DNA from: Adiantum capillus-veneris
Taxonomy: Eukaryota; Streptophyta; Polypodiopsida; Polypodiales; Pteridaceae
Length of the DNA stretch: 60,000 nucleotides
Direction: 5' to 3'
Assembly: GCA_014529385.2 (NCBI GenBank)
Contig: CM043953.1
Coordinates: forward strand, 110,988,549-111,048,548
Below are positions 12,911-25,377 of the stretch, one piece after another. How positions within the stretch are numbered: the first letter of the stretch is position 1; each line of letters opens with the position of its first letter. The position numbers and the translations under genes were made by a program. The notes under the pieces are model-generated. The model saw nothing but the letters and a program-made list of their open reading frames with translations. It was not told where the DNA came from and made no database searches.

Positions 12911-15900
12911 TATTATGTATTGTTTAAATTTAAACCCGTTCTTCTTGTTTAGTTTTTAAAATTGTTTTTTTATTTTAGGAATGCATGCTTTCAATGTACC
13001 AACTATACTAGAGTAGGGTGCCCAATTCTTCACACATGATGCTCTTGGAATGCTTCAAAAATAAAGGTTAATAATACATTTGAATTAACAAAAGAAGGAG
13101 TGAGGTGGTTTCTGATACCTACGATATGGATGCAAACTACAAAGGTGACATCCATCTGAATTTGATGCAAGGTGATAGAAAATATGGAGAAATGGGGATT
13201 TTTGTGGGTGTCAAAGATGATGTGGATGCAATATAAATTCCATGATTGCATGTAATGTACTACTTGTGTTGAAGAGACCACAAAGGCAAACAAGTTTTGT
13301 TTATTATTGGTGGGAGTTTTGAATGGTAGAAAACTAGGAAAAGAAAATTCTATTGTAAAGTCAGGATTGAAGATCTCCAACTTTACTAATCAAGAATGCT
13401 CATGTGTGGATTATGTGGATGACCTAGTGAAGGCACTGAAACATTCAAAGCGTGCCTTGAGCTTACCATCAAAGGTTGTATATGGAAAGAAATAAATAGG
13501 GGAAATTTGTGGATAAGACAAGGATAGCACTTGCAACATCAAGAGATGTTGGTTCTTGACTTGGTTGACTTAATATTTCATTCAAGAACCAAATAAAAAA
13601 TGTTACATTTTGAAATTACCAAGTCAAAATCCATTGATCCATCTACCAAATTTTCCCTTCACAAACTTTCCAAAGAGGATGTTCACAATGTTATACTATT
13701 GGATCATCTCTATATATCACTCCATTAGTGTTGCAAAATGTTTGCAGGGACAAAGAAGTTGCGAAGGTTACCCTCAATCGCTTCAACAATTCAAATATTT
13801 ATGATTAAAGATTATTCTCAATTGCCCACCAAAGATATCTCATGTCAATCTATCTATTGCAAAGTCAATGCAAAAGGATCCATTTCTTGACCAACAAGTG
13901 ATGCAACTATTAGCACAATGGAAGGCAAATGGTCATCCTTCTAAACCACCACCTGATGTCAAACCAAACCACGAAGGACTTTGAATCTTGGAAGGTATTT
14001 GTTCAATTCTTTGAAAATATGAATTAGCAATATGTACTTGTAAGAAGGAGTGTAACAAAGGCTTAAGCATGCCCTCCATGAGCTCATTTAGAACTTCAAA
14101 GAGGGGCTTGAGCTTAAGCTTGACCCTCACTTGTATACAAGGCTCTAACACTGTCAAGCGAGGCTCGAACTAAAGTTTGAGCCTCACTGAGATATGCTTG
14201 TGTATTTTGGACTTTGCATAGATGTATGTGAGAATATCAACAAAAAAATCAATTTTGAGGCTTGACCCTAACTTTTAGCCTCAACTTCACAAGTTCATGT
14301 ACTGAAAGGAAGCTAAGATAAATCATAGCATGCCTTGTCATAATGAATGTTGGAATTTGCAATTTTGTAGGCCTTTGAAGCACATAGTTCAAAAGGGATT
14401 TTTCAAAACCAATTTTCATTTGTGATGAGGATGTATGGAAAAATTGGGTCAAGATCTTGAAACAATATGCTCAAGGATTTCTACCAAATACAAAGGTAGA
14501 AACCATTGAGGAAGGTTCCAATGAAAATCATAAATTTCTAATTATGAAGGGTGGATAAATTCGACAAGTGCAATAATGCTAGTAGGGTGCTCATAACCTT
14601 TAGGATGTGTCATATGAATTTATTCATTCAAAGTAATTATTGGAAAAATAATTCTTATAACCTTTAGGACATGTCATATTAGTTTCTACATAGTGTAAAA
14701 AATTAGGTTGGTTATAACCCTCAGAATGTGTCATATGAGTTTCCTCCTAGCACTTAAATTATTCAGCCTTGAGAGAAGTGAAGTTCTTGAACTAAAAAAT
14801 GGAAGCCTAGACAAAACCATCTTGCTAAATAAGGCCAAGCATACCCCTCATAGAATGGACATGGATGAGATGGCTTGGAAGCTAAAAATAGATCAAGTTG
14901 AAAGAAGCAATACTCTCATTATTTTTTGATCTAACAAGGTTAAAGTTATCCTTGAAATAATTTTGTGATAAGTACAAGATGATAGAGCATGAGGACAATC
15001 AAATGAGGAGATATAGCCAGTACTATGCTAAGAACTCCCTCAACAGAGCAAAGAAGACTCCATCACTTTCAAAAAGTTTAGTAACTCTCTTCAATCACCA
15101 TTTATAGAGCTAATATGGGAATAATTTCTTGGAAAATCAAGGGGGTGGGCTTTGATATGAGGGAGATCAAATACTTTTGTAATGCAGAGCATGTACCGTT
15201 TTAATTGGTAGTCTTGGATTTGCATGGTATGAAAAAGAATCTCTTTACAAAATATTATTACAAACTTGGAATTCAATCTAAACACATTGAATGCACAATA
15301 TGAATATGTGTTAGTCTTTTTCATTGATTTCATCAATATCAAAATGTTTGTGGAAAGGATTTCTAGCTAGTCAACTAAGGTCCATATTGAATATGCAAAC
15401 AACAAGAGATGGCTCTTTGATGGATGGAAATGTGGAGATTTAAATGGTTGCTCTTTTTCTTTTCAAGGTTTTACAATTGAGGTGATTAAATAGGCTCTTA
15501 CAAAAAGAGTCTTTTTCTCAGACTCTAGTGTAACAATCATGAATTTATTGATAAAAGCTTCATTGATGGCCTTATTACATGGTTTTGTCCTAACCAAAGC
15601 CACATTTAATTTAGGTTTTTTTGTGGTGGAGTTGTGTTGGAGAAAATATTTTAAAGAAGAAAAGGTCCATTGCTCTATGTAAAGATGATTTTGAAGCAAT
15701 GGAGTTAGCATCTCAATGAGCATTGTTCATTTGGAGAGTGATTTGTTCTTGCGACGGTGGTGTGGACAAAGTCAAGAATCACTTGTAAGACAAACAAGGG
15801 AGTTGGATGATGTAGAAAAAGTAGATCTCAGAGCCATCTTGACATCAACAAGCAACAAAGAACTGGAGATTATGGTGATGAAAATGAAGACAATGATAAA

Positions 15901-17640
15901 ATATAGAAAATACTGATCATAGCAACGTCAAGGAAGCTTCGGATTTTGACCATGCGGGGAGGGGTGGTGGGGGGGGTGACAATGTTGGAGAAATTAGTTC
16001 AATTGTGGAGATTGAGTGTGCAAAAGACAATGTTAGAGTTAATGAGGATCGTGGTGTAGGTGATGAGGATGCACAAGAGGATGATAGAGCCAGTCAAATC
16101 ATTGTAGCTAATGAAAAAGGTGGAAATGCTTTTGAGAGTATTTGTAACACCATGTTTAGTGATGCATGTTATTCTCATGCACCAACAAACTCTCAAAGTG
16201 TGAAAGGTAGAAAAGTGCATTGAATTGATCAATTGTGAAACTTAGGGTCCTTGAAAGACTATTTTAGTTAAAATATCTTGTGTCTTTCTCTAAAGGAATT
16301 TTGTAGATATATTTGTACAATATTTTGTGATTTTTTTAATGTGGTGATATTATTCGAAGAGTTTTTTTTCTAAGATTTTATCTTGCAATCATTTTTTATG
16401 AGGTGTCATCTATCCACATCTACCATTAACACAAATGGGAGGATCAAACTTGAGTTTGAACCTCATTAATTAGGGTAAAGTTATCAGAAATCATGTATTT
16501 TCTATTTAGAGTGCCATCCATAGATCATGGCTAGATTAATGATGTAGCTATTATAGAAATATATTAAGGGATAAATTTTTTGATTTTGGTGAGACAAGAA
16601 TAACATTATCAAACACCATTGAGGCTCAAACATAAGTTCAAGCCTAACCAAGACAGCTAGTAAAACATTAGTGTATATGCCTCAACCACTAAAGTCCTTG
16701 TCATGGACTCCTAGCCAAGAAGTTCCAAGTGGCATTCAAAATTCCATTTTCTAGTGTAGCCACTTGCATATGTTAGGTGAGACTCATAATCTCTTTGTAC
16801 ATAACAAGGGATTGACATTTGATTTGTAGGCTCAAACTTAAGTCTTATCCTTGCCTCCATATATTAGTGTAACACCACCATGTGAGGCTAGCCTCATGAG
16901 CATTGTAACAAAAAAGTATTACAAATAACAAAAAAAATTATAGATTATAAAGAATAAGGGATTATACCTTGAAAATATCATAAATAAGAGGTTTAAGAAA
17001 TAGGCCTCTTGACATAGTATTTTATTGGAGCAATGAATGAGAAATCGCAACGTTTTAGGATGTATTTGTGGCCATTGAGCCTTTTGATAGAGTATTTCTA
17101 ATGGAACTTTATCTTTTTCCCATTTTTAGTCATTGAGCCTCTTGACATAGTATTTTTTATGGAATTTTATCTTTTTCTCATTTGCAGTCATTGAGCCGCT
17201 TGACATATGTTTCGTATGGAATTTTATCTTTTCTAAGGATGAGTTGTAAAATACTTGAATATCATGTTAATATGCCAATTGGATTTTATTTCATATATTG
17301 GTGTTTCTAAACACCACACTCTTTTGAGGTCCTTCAATTCTGAAAATCATTTTTTAGTATTCTAAAGTGTTTTTGGTGTTGATAAATCCAAAGCTTTAAC
17401 TTGAATGTCTCAAAACTGAGCTATTGATTTACATCACTTTTTTCACATGAGGAATGTTGTAAAATAAAAATAAAGTTTAGTGCCATGCTTTTGATGTCCC
17501 TACAACTAATGTCTGTACCTATGTCTTTAGATACACACACCCTTATAGATATGTACCAAGGGATATATTTAAATGGGACATAGAGAGTACTTGCAAATAC
17601 ACAAAAATACTAAGTTTTTTAGTACCATTAAAAAAATGGG
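12911..17640. other. No secure gene; possible old coding decay
   Basis: Several plus-strand stretches between 13,100 and 13,900 and between 14,900 and 15,900 have amino-acid-like composition but change frame every 20-50 codons and match no family I know. Solitary satellite dyads lie at about 14,105, 14,162, 16,440, 16,620 and 16,828, and a degenerate unit at 16,828-16,905. A G-rich run at 15,955-15,978 is followed by TGACAATGTTGG, reminiscent of a polypurine tract and LTR start, but no LTR pair was seen. From 17,040 to 17,230 a phrase around CATTGAGCC-CTTGA-ATAG-ATTTTT-ATGGAA recurs about three times. Confidence 0.5.
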
Positions 17641-17659
17641 ACTTGAATAATTCCTAAAT

Positions 17660-18505
17660 ATGTCTTATAATGGTCTAGGGTTCAAAAAGGGTTTACTCAT
17701 AGAAGTTTGTGAAGAGCTTCACATTCTACATCGTCATAGCACACCCTACTACCCACAGTCAAATGGTTTGGTGGAGAAGGCTAATGGTGTCATTGCAGGC
17801 ATCATTAGAAAGATGGTGAAAAACAAGACAAAGTTGTGGGATGACTTCTTGGATGGTGCCTTGTGGGGATATCAAAGCACATATAGGGAGGCAACAAAGT
17901 TCACACCATTTCACTTGATCTATAATCAAGAGGCTTTTCAACCTATCGAGCTCAACATTCCCACAATGAGGCTTCATAACAGAGGTGCACAAGATAACCA
18001 CGAAGCCTGGATGGATTGACTTCTTACCTTAGCTGAGCTTGAGTGGAAAAGAGAAGAAACTTACGAGTGCTACAAAAGAAAAGCTACACAAGCAACGGAG
18101 AAGCTTCGCAAGAAACTCAAGGACAAAGGCATCAAGGAAGGAGAGCTTGTGGTAAGGTATGACAATCGACTTGACAATTGTTTTGATGCCAAGTTTGAAA
18201 CTAGATGGCAAGGACCATACATAGTCAAGAAGGCTTTCAATTCAAGTTACTATCAGCTTATGGACTTGAATGGTAAAGAGCACTCCAAGAAGGTAAACGG
18301 GTATCACCTGAAGCCCTATTTGAGTCACCTTCTGCCAAAGGATCTACCGAAGAGCTATCAAAGAGCGACTATCTCATGTAAATTTTGCTACATGAAGCAT
18401 GAGTGTGACAAGAAGCCACACAATGAAAATCCTGTCAAGGGACCAGATATCATCAAGGACTCAGAAGCACTCTCTTTGGAAAAGAGGATTTATTATGGTA
18501 CATGA
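17660..18505 (+). pseudogene. Ty3/gypsy integrase C-terminal half (remnant)
   Basis: The frame begins inside the integrase catalytic core. Its first residues (MSYNGLGFKKG) align with the segment holding the second catalytic Asp, here Tyr. The catalytic Glu lies 36 residues later in STPYYPQSNGLVEKANG, exactly the DX35E spacing. The C-terminal domain follows (EGELVVRYDNR, FETRWQGPYIV, KKVNGYHLKPY). A TGA at 18,017-18,019 interrupts the frame, which resumes unchanged to 18,505. No RNase H, reverse transcriptase or integrase zinc finger is found upstream, so the element is 5'-truncated near 17,650. The initial ATG is not a real start. The polypurine tract and LTR follow at once. Confidence 0.85.
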
Positions 18506-18520
18506 ATATACCATCATCCT

Positions 18521-18534
18521 CGGGGAGGGCTAAT
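18521..18534 (+). promoter_or_regulatory. Polypurine tract
   Basis: TCGGGGAGGGC lies 15 bp after the integrase stop and just before the LTR start, where the second-strand primer of an LTR element is expected. Confidence 0.6.
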
Positions 18535-19714
18535 AATCACCATTTTTTGGCACTCCTTAATTGCCACAGTGAGCTACCTCACCTAACCAAAAATACATAA
18601 ACACTGTGGCTATTCTTACTTTTTCATTGTACACAGTGTGTGTGAGTTAGGGGTCTTTTCCCATATCTTCTTGAAAGCCTCAGCTAACTAGTCACTAGGC
18701 TAGTTGAGCCAAAAAAAAACAAAAACAAAAGCCAAAGTATATTATGGTCCATTGGTGTGTAAATATTTCATTGTATATAGGGCCTAAAAATAGGGAATTT
18801 TCATAATTATTTTGGTTTTTACTTAAATATTTCTACCTGGGTGTGCGTTATTTTCCTATGTGTGCTATGTACATTGACTCACCATTACCACAATTTTTAT
18901 ACCATTTTGCATACTCTTTATTCCATATAGAAATATTTTTATGCAAGATTCTCTCATTTTTGGTGTGAATCCACTCCAAGGAAAAACCTCAAAAAATACC
19001 TCCCATCATCAGTCATTGCCTTTCACTAAGTTTCTATTTTCTACAGGTATTTCTTCTTACCTCTTGTACATAAATATACATCAATATAATAAAATGACGG
19101 CTTTTCTCATTTGATTCTCTATATTTTCATATATTTATTATATATATATATAGCACACACTATTCTACATTCCATAAATTGTTTATATATACTAGCCAAA
19201 TTTTTAATCATATCCATATATTATATTTTTGCATAATCCACAACCATGCATATTTTCAAACCCATAATAATCAATTAGGCATGCTCTAATGCAAAGAGGG
19301 GCTCACCTTTGGTGCCATGTGCAAAATCAACAAAAGGGGGGCCACTGAAAAAAAATTTCTGAAAACAAAAGGCATTTTGGTGGGACTTTTAATCTCCGTT
19401 TCCATTTCAAATTTGAAGGGGTGGTTAGAAGACAAAATGTGGACCAAGAGCTGCATAATCACCTAAAACATTTTCATAAGTTTTGGAGCTACCACCGGTG
19501 AGGTATGATTTTTTTATTGGAGCCCAGTCTGCCCACTTTTCTCACAAGTAGCGCATAGTCTTCTCTCACCTCTTTCCACACTTCTATACCCCACATCCAT
19601 GACTCAAGCAGACAAAGACGGCCCGCAATGTTTTGATATTAAAAAAAAATCATAATCCTGTTTTGTTAGCTTGTAAATTAAGATTTTCAATAATCTTAAT
19701 GAGAGGTCTCCAAA

Positions 19715-19725
19715 CTATAAATAGG
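19715..19725 (+). promoter_or_regulatory. TATA box in the long LTR
   Basis: CTATAAATAGG followed by a pyrimidine-rich stretch. The inverted LTR copy has the equivalent box at 28,366-28,375, so this is the conserved promoter. Confidence 0.55.
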
Positions 19726-20601
19726 CCCCTCTCCTTCTTGTAAAAACGCCCAATATATCACATAGCATCCCAACACTCTATGCGTTGTCATGTTGTGACA
19801 TGTACATAGTGGGAACGCATCCTACAAGAGTTATCTTGTAACTTTTTAGATACATAATTATCTTTCCTATAATGTACATATGCATATTTAAGTAATAATC
19901 CTTCTATCTCATCCTATTATTTATCTCAAGGGTAACCTATTCTTACTTTACTTTCAGAAAATACTATGGAAAAAGCGTCAATAGCTCCGCCTCTTTAACT
20001 TGGGGCAAAAAACATTGATTGTTTATTTCTACTATCTCATTATCATCTCACACCCTAGCTAGATCCTATATCTAGGGTAAACTCCAATATATATATATAT
20101 TCTATGTATTTTTCATATTTTTCTTATATTTCTTTTTAAATAGCTACTAGGAGGGAATCAAATCCTATTGAGACACTAGGTGGCATAATTTCAAAGATAC
20201 ACTTATTTTAATGCATTATTGCAAGCATGATTACAAAACTTTGTCAAGGAGCAATGTCATGCTTTCATATGGCATGAGGTGTCCTTTGGAATCAAATGAA
20301 AGTCTATGCTAAGGGGACCACATGAAGACTTTTGCTGCCAGAAATGGACCCTAATTTGATGAATTTTTTACACAAGTTTCCAATCCGAATTGGAAAACGA
20401 TTTTAAAATAAAAATCGTAGATAATGAGCTGAATTTTCTGCCCATATTTTTACTTTTTTATTTGGAGCTACGGTTGAGGATATATGATCAAAATACTGGA
20501 CCCCAGTCTTCCCACATCATGCAAGGACAGCTCATTTCCAACTTTTCCAGGTTCACACTGGCTCCTCTCTTCTTGTGTAAACCCTTAGGGGTTCCCTTCA
20601 C

Positions 20602-20611
20602 CTATAAAAGG
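20602..20611 (+). promoter_or_regulatory. Second TATA-like box in the long LTR
   Basis: CTATAAAAGG lies about 890 bp after the first box, in a block loosely resembling the sequence around that box (CCCAGTCTTCCCA versus CCCAGTCTGCCCA upstream). A partial internal duplication of the promoter region is the simplest reading. Confidence 0.4.
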
Positions 20612-21911
20612 GGACCTCTTCTTCCTTGAAAAGAACTCAAGCATTCAAGCTATTTATGAGAAGAATTCTTGAGGGAGTGAGTAGTAATGCCTAATTGTAT
20701 TTAGCCATCAACATAAGCCCAAGCCTACACTTTCTCCTAGAGGAAGACTAGCCAATCTTGTATGCTATCCTTGGAAGATCAACTCTAATCAAAGAAGGGC
20801 GTGGACATGGCATATCAATCAAATTCTCCCCTCTTCTTCTCTCTCCATCAATAATGGTGCCGAAGGGTTTGTCAAGTAAGATGTGTTCTACATTGATGTT
20901 TTCTTGATTTCTTGTTGTTTTCATTTTCATCTCTAATCCAATATATATATATATGTATCTAATCTCATCTCCTTAATCAAACCTATCTCTCTCACTCTTA
21001 GTAATTCATCCTCTCTACAAATTCTAGGTTCTCCTTGCTACAGGTACATCTCTCTCCGTAGTATCCTTATTGCCTACGGGCAAGAATAGGGCTTGGGAGG
21101 AAAACTTCTCATCTCTTCACTTCTCTCATATCTACATTTCTCACATACTATCCTAAATGAATAACCCACATGATGATCATTTCTATCGTTTTCACTCTGT
21201 ACGATCTATTAGAATTAACGTATGGATTAGCCATAAAATACAATTTCAACAACGTATAGTGTTTCTCTTTGGTCCAGAAAGGCTCAATGAAATACTTTTT
21301 TCACCGGATCCCATCATACTACCTCTTATAGACTATAACTTGTTGTTTTGACATTCTCTTTTGTGTTCTTTCTTTGTGTGTGTGAGTGCAAGAGAGAAAG
21401 AGTGGGTCTTCTTTGATTGCACTTCTTTCCAAACCCTAGTCTTCATGGCATCTATGGTTTAACTCCTTCATATAGTTTTTGTTGAGTTCTCTCACAAACT
21501 CTCACAGCCATAAGCCTGGTGCTTTCCCGGCAAGACCGCAAATTTCTTGACAGCGTGGGGAGAGACTTAGATGTAGCAACCACTTTGTGAGCTTCACTTT
21601 TGGTGTGAGAGAAGCTTTCAAGCTACAAATTTTGCAAGTGAGAGAGTGTGAGTTCAAAATCTCCAAACCACTGTTGTATATGTTCCTCCATCATCAATAA
21701 ATTGAGGTTTGGTGCATCAAAGGTGTGATTCAACGCTCAAATTTTTGTCCTTGCACTTGTGCGATACGGTTTGGTGAATTCAAGGTGACTTGTGTATTTT
21801 AAGTTTCTGTCATTTGATCTTGTTTAAGATAGTGTTCTAGTGTGTTTTCATTGCCAAATTTGTGTCCATTGTAAGAGGGTATTGTGGTGAGAGGTCTCCC
21901 ACACCCTAAGA

Positions 21912-21913
<2 letters not shown>

Positions 21914-21949
<36 letters not shown>
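21914..21949. repeat. (GT)n microsatellite
   Basis: About 36 bp of uninterrupted GT inside the long LTR; the relative at 27.5-30.1 kb lacks the expansion. Confidence 0.97.
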
Positions 21950-21950
<1 letters not shown>

Positions 21951-22353
21951 GGAAATGTTTAGCATTCACTAAGCATTGAGTTAGTTTTTTACAAGCTCTA
22001 CGATAGCATCATAATGAACCATCTTCATTTGCAAGTCACAAACAAAGTATTACGCAAGTTCCATTCCTCTCTCTCTTCCCTTTTCTCTAGCTCGCTCTGC
22101 TCCATTTGGTGTGTATCTTGGTGTGACATTGCTTGTGTTTTTTTTGTGGCGCATCTTCTTGGGTGTGACAAAATCTATCTTTTTGCATCCTAGTTTGCAT
22201 ACCATATCTAGGTGGTGCCCCTTCACTTGTTTGGCTGTGGGTTTGTTGTTTTTGTTTCTTGCTTGTGGTTTCCCCAGCCCCAATTGAGCATCACGGGATC
22301 CTTGAGGGGTGTTTAGAGGTCACCTTTCTTGTTGCCGCACCCAGACCGCCGCA

Positions 22354-22671
22354 GTAGATCATTAGTAGTCCTTTTTAAAAATATACAGATAAGGGTGGGG
22401 AAAGGGAAACTTAAAACCAACGTTCTGGTTATGACGTTCCTAGAGCCTATGGTATGTTGCCGGGAAGACCATGGCTCAGAGCTATTGAATCTATACGTGA
22501 CTATACAAACCAAACATTGACAATTCAAGGCTCCAATAGAAGTATTTAGATAGAGATAGACAACAGGAGAACATGGGGGAAAGCACTAAGACCAGAAGAG
22601 TTGTGTAAGAAGTATGGAACAAGGAAGATTTAAAGGATGCTAGCATCCATAAACATCTTTCCCTTAACTTG
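22354..22671. other. Spacer between the long LTR and the chromovirus composite
   Basis: About 320 bp with no recognised gene or repeat. It is the left flank of the composite insertion and ends in the target duplication ACCTA. Confidence 0.6.
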
Positions 22672-22676
22672 ACCTA
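22672..22676. repeat. Target-site duplication ACCTA (left)
   Basis: ACCTA directly precedes the LTR start TGTCATAAAAT and recurs at 40,315-40,319 directly after the LTR end CATTACA. Confidence 0.85.
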
Positions 22677-24262
22677 TGTCATAAAATCTAATATCTAATA
22701 TCTAACCAACCCAAATGATTTTCTCATATTAAATTGATCACTTAATGTGGGAGAATAAACCGGAACAAGTGTTAAGATATAGACATGTGCTTATAGATCT
22801 ATCTCAACACGGGGCCAATGGTAAAGGGGCCCAAATGAGAGATGGTCTATCAAAGAGCGAGGCTAACAAATGGAGCATAAGACCTTAGGGTTAGCTTCAT
22901 TGAAGACCTCCAATAATGTGTGTAAAAGGCCTTTGACCTTAGGTAAGCTAGGGCTGAGCTTGAGGCACGGGAACCCGACCCAGCTCGAGGTGATTGTCCT
23001 GCTTGTCATGCTTGATGACTAAGGTGCTTGAGGTGCTTGATATGCTTGAGTTTCTTGATATGCTTGAGATGCTAAGGTTGCACTTGAAGTGAGAACCCAC
23101 CCCAAGCTTAAAGTGCTTATGAGCCAAGCTTGTGGTGGGAACTGGGCCTATGCATGAGGGGTTGAGGTGTCAAAAAGTCAAAGATTCAATCCCTAGAAGG
23201 CGGGGGAGAGCCCTACATGAGGGGGGATGAGAGAGAACACCCACACACTCACACAAGGCATGCATGGTACAAAGAAAGCAAAACGGACACTTGTCAAGTT
23301 CCTCCTCCTGTTGCCCTCATGGTGTGCCTGAAGCCTATTGGTTCGCCATCCAAGGGGTCCAATAATAATTTTGGAGATTTAATTAATTGATTTAGAATTT
23401 ATCTAGCGCTCTCTCTCAAAGGGGAAAGGGGGACACTTGTCTCAAGGCTACCCTTGCTGCTTGTAATGCCTCCTCCTTGTGATTGGCTAGGCCTGGAGGG
23501 GTCCAATGAGAATCAAGCATAAGCTACAAGGGGCGGTCGACCCAAGCAAGCTAGGGGGTTTCTTAGGGGGTATACTCACCCACACACACTCACAAACACT
23601 CTCATTGTGTGCTATGCAAAGTGCAAGAGCTCCCTCTCCTTCTCCAAGCAAGTAGAGGTTGAGAGCCTACACGACCACTCTTGGATATGGAGTGCAAATC
23701 CAACCAAGAGCCATGCTTGAATGCTTAAGCTTGCCATCTCCTTCTTCTTCATTACTATGCTATTATGTATGCTAGCAACAAGAGTTATGATAAGGGAGGA
23801 ACTAATTCTTTCTCCTACGAAATGTTTCTTCTTCCTCTTCCCTACCCTCATTCCCTGCTAGCTCTCTCCACCTTCGAAGGTGTTTGAGGTCTTGGGATAG
23901 TTAAAGCTTTCTTCAAGTTTATGTTATGTTTGTGATGCATGAAGCTTTCCATCTTCATTGCATCACCTATGTCACAAGGAACACAAAGATTGTATTGTAA
24001 CAAGTCTCTCTTAATGGGAGAAATCATAATACAAAAGCCTATTGGAGGGGGGACCAACTCCACATAAATCCGGTCCTCAACTGTTGTCATGTTCTCTAGA
24101 TTCTCTCTCTTGCAAAAGTATTATTCATGCCAAGTTAACTAATTACTATGATTATGTTGCTATCTTCAATTATGTTCACCCGCTATGCTCACAAAGTCAT
24201 TTCTCAAAAGTATTCTCATTAATTTCCGCTACTCTCAAATTAAATAGGCCAATTTCATTACA
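22677..24262 (+). repeat. LTR-a of the chromovirus composite
   Basis: Starts TGTCATAAAAT and ends TTTCATTACA next to the primer site; 1,586 bp. Near 22,980-23,090 it has a run of GAGGTGCTTGA-type minirepeats that also vary in number among the three LTRs. No clear TATA box was found. Open frames within it are antisense shadows shared by all three copies. Confidence 0.88.
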
Positions 24263-24263
24263 T

Positions 24264-24273
24264 TGGTATCAAA
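24264..24273 (+). promoter_or_regulatory. Primer-binding site (tRNA-iMet type), truncated
   Basis: TGGTATCA follows the LTR end, matching the first eight bases of the usual plant TGGTATCAGAGC site. The next bases run straight into integrase coding sequence, marking the edge of the internal deletion. Confidence 0.75.
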
Positions 24274-25018
24274 CCGAAGTAGATCAACGCTCACAATGGG
24301 AAAAGTACTTACCTCTCGTAGAGTATGCCTACAATAATATTGTACATACTTCTACGGGAAAAACACCTTTCGAGATCATTGAGGGAAGACCTAAAAGTCC
24401 ATTGCTACTCACAAAGTACATGGGAAGATCTTCGTTGCCGATGAGTATAGCCGTGACCTACAAGAATCTTTTCAAAAGATTAAGGAGGCTATATCCATCT
24501 CTCAACAAAGGAAAAAAGCTGCTATTGATAAGCATAGAAGAGCCTTAATGTTCAAAGAAAATGATTGGGTCTTACTCAAGTTTTCTAAGGCTCGATTAAG
24601 GCAAACGATGGGCAAAACTCCTACGGGCCATCAAAAGTATTATGCTAAACTAGAAAAAAGATACTATGGTCCTTTCCAAATCTTGAAGCCCATCAATGAG
24701 AAGGCTTATCAACTCAAGTTTCCCAACCATTGGCTCATACACAATGCCTTTCATGTAAGCCTAATTAAGCCCCACAAAGGAGAGCCACCAACTGAACCAA
24801 TTATTGAAGACCCTCCCGAAGTTGAAGACCAAGAAGAGGTGCTACAACCCGAAGTTGTTCTTCGGCATGAAGACAAGTTACTACCACATGGTAAGATTAT
24901 CTGACAATACCTTATTAAGTTCAAAAATTATCCTTTTGAAGATGCTAGATGGATGCAAGGAATACAGCTTAGGGATAGTATGAACCTTGTAAATGCTTAC
25001 AATGCTACATTAGAGTAA
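24274..25018 (+). pseudogene. Integrase C-terminal part and chromodomain (internal-deletion copy)
   Basis: Sequence from 24,275 matches the integrase at about 32,415 onward: VDQRSQWEKYLPLVEYAYNN, the HTSTGK segment, then the C-terminal domain (ENDWVLLKF, LEKRYYGPFQI, HNAFHVSLIKPHKG) and a C-terminal chromodomain-like end (HGKII...YLIKFKNYPFEDARWM). A two-base insertion near 24,409 shifts the frame, and a TGA sits at 24,902-24,904 inside the chromodomain. The catalytic core is missing. The homologous stop is TAA at 25,016-25,018. The deletion joins the primer site directly to integrase and removes gag, protease, reverse transcriptase and RNase H. Confidence 0.85.
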
Positions 25019-25362
25019 GCAAAGGTACAAATTTCTTTTAAATGACTCATGTTTTTGTCTTATAAGACTAGTCCTCTTTTTAATTGTGCATAAATTTAAC
25101 TAGTATGCATGCTTAGAATCATGTTTGTGATGACGACGTCTCTCAAACACCAAGTAGAATTTGTCATTCTACTTTGGGAGAATGAAATGGATTAAAGAGC
25201 AGACAAGCTTGCGGTAGCTATGTCTCCCAAGCACCAAATGTATTAGTCATCCATCTTGGAAAGATGTCGTAGGGTAAAAAGCAATCCTCTACCCGCTAAG
25301 TAAAATTGACTAATGACAAAGGCTTTATCTCTTCTACCTCATAGTCAAGGACGACTATGATT

Positions 25363-25377
25363 TCAAGAGAGAGGTGA
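25363..25377 (+). promoter_or_regulatory. Polypurine tract before LTR-b
   Basis: CAAGAGAGAGGTGA directly precedes LTR-b; LTR-c has the near-identical CAAGAGAGAGGTAA. Confidence 0.65.

Larger units (their letters stand above)
18535..22353 (+). repeat. Long 3' LTR of the 17.7-kb integrase remnant
   Basis: Both ends are defined by homology to the inverted copy at 27,536-30,138. The start is TAATCACC here versus CGATAGCC there, each one base from a canonical TG start. The end is GACCGCCGCA here versus GACCGCCTCA there. At about 3.8 kb it is longer than the 2.6-kb relative, mainly through extra sequence around 19.8-20.9 kb. It carries two TATA-like promoters (19,715 and 20,602) and a GT microsatellite. 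No coding region is supported inside. Because no 5' LTR remains, this may be a truncated element plus one LTR. Confidence 0.7.

Noticed and set aside
23612-24090. Minus-strand frames of about 80 codons repeated at 23.6-24.1, 26.6-26.8 and 39.7-40.1 kb
   Set aside because: Their conservation only reflects the three LTR copies; they have no domain and run antisense to the element.
22677-24262. Separate solo LTR for LTR-a
   Set aside because: The matching ACCTA lies after LTR-c, not after LTR-a, and primer-site sequence follows LTR-a, so it belongs to the composite.
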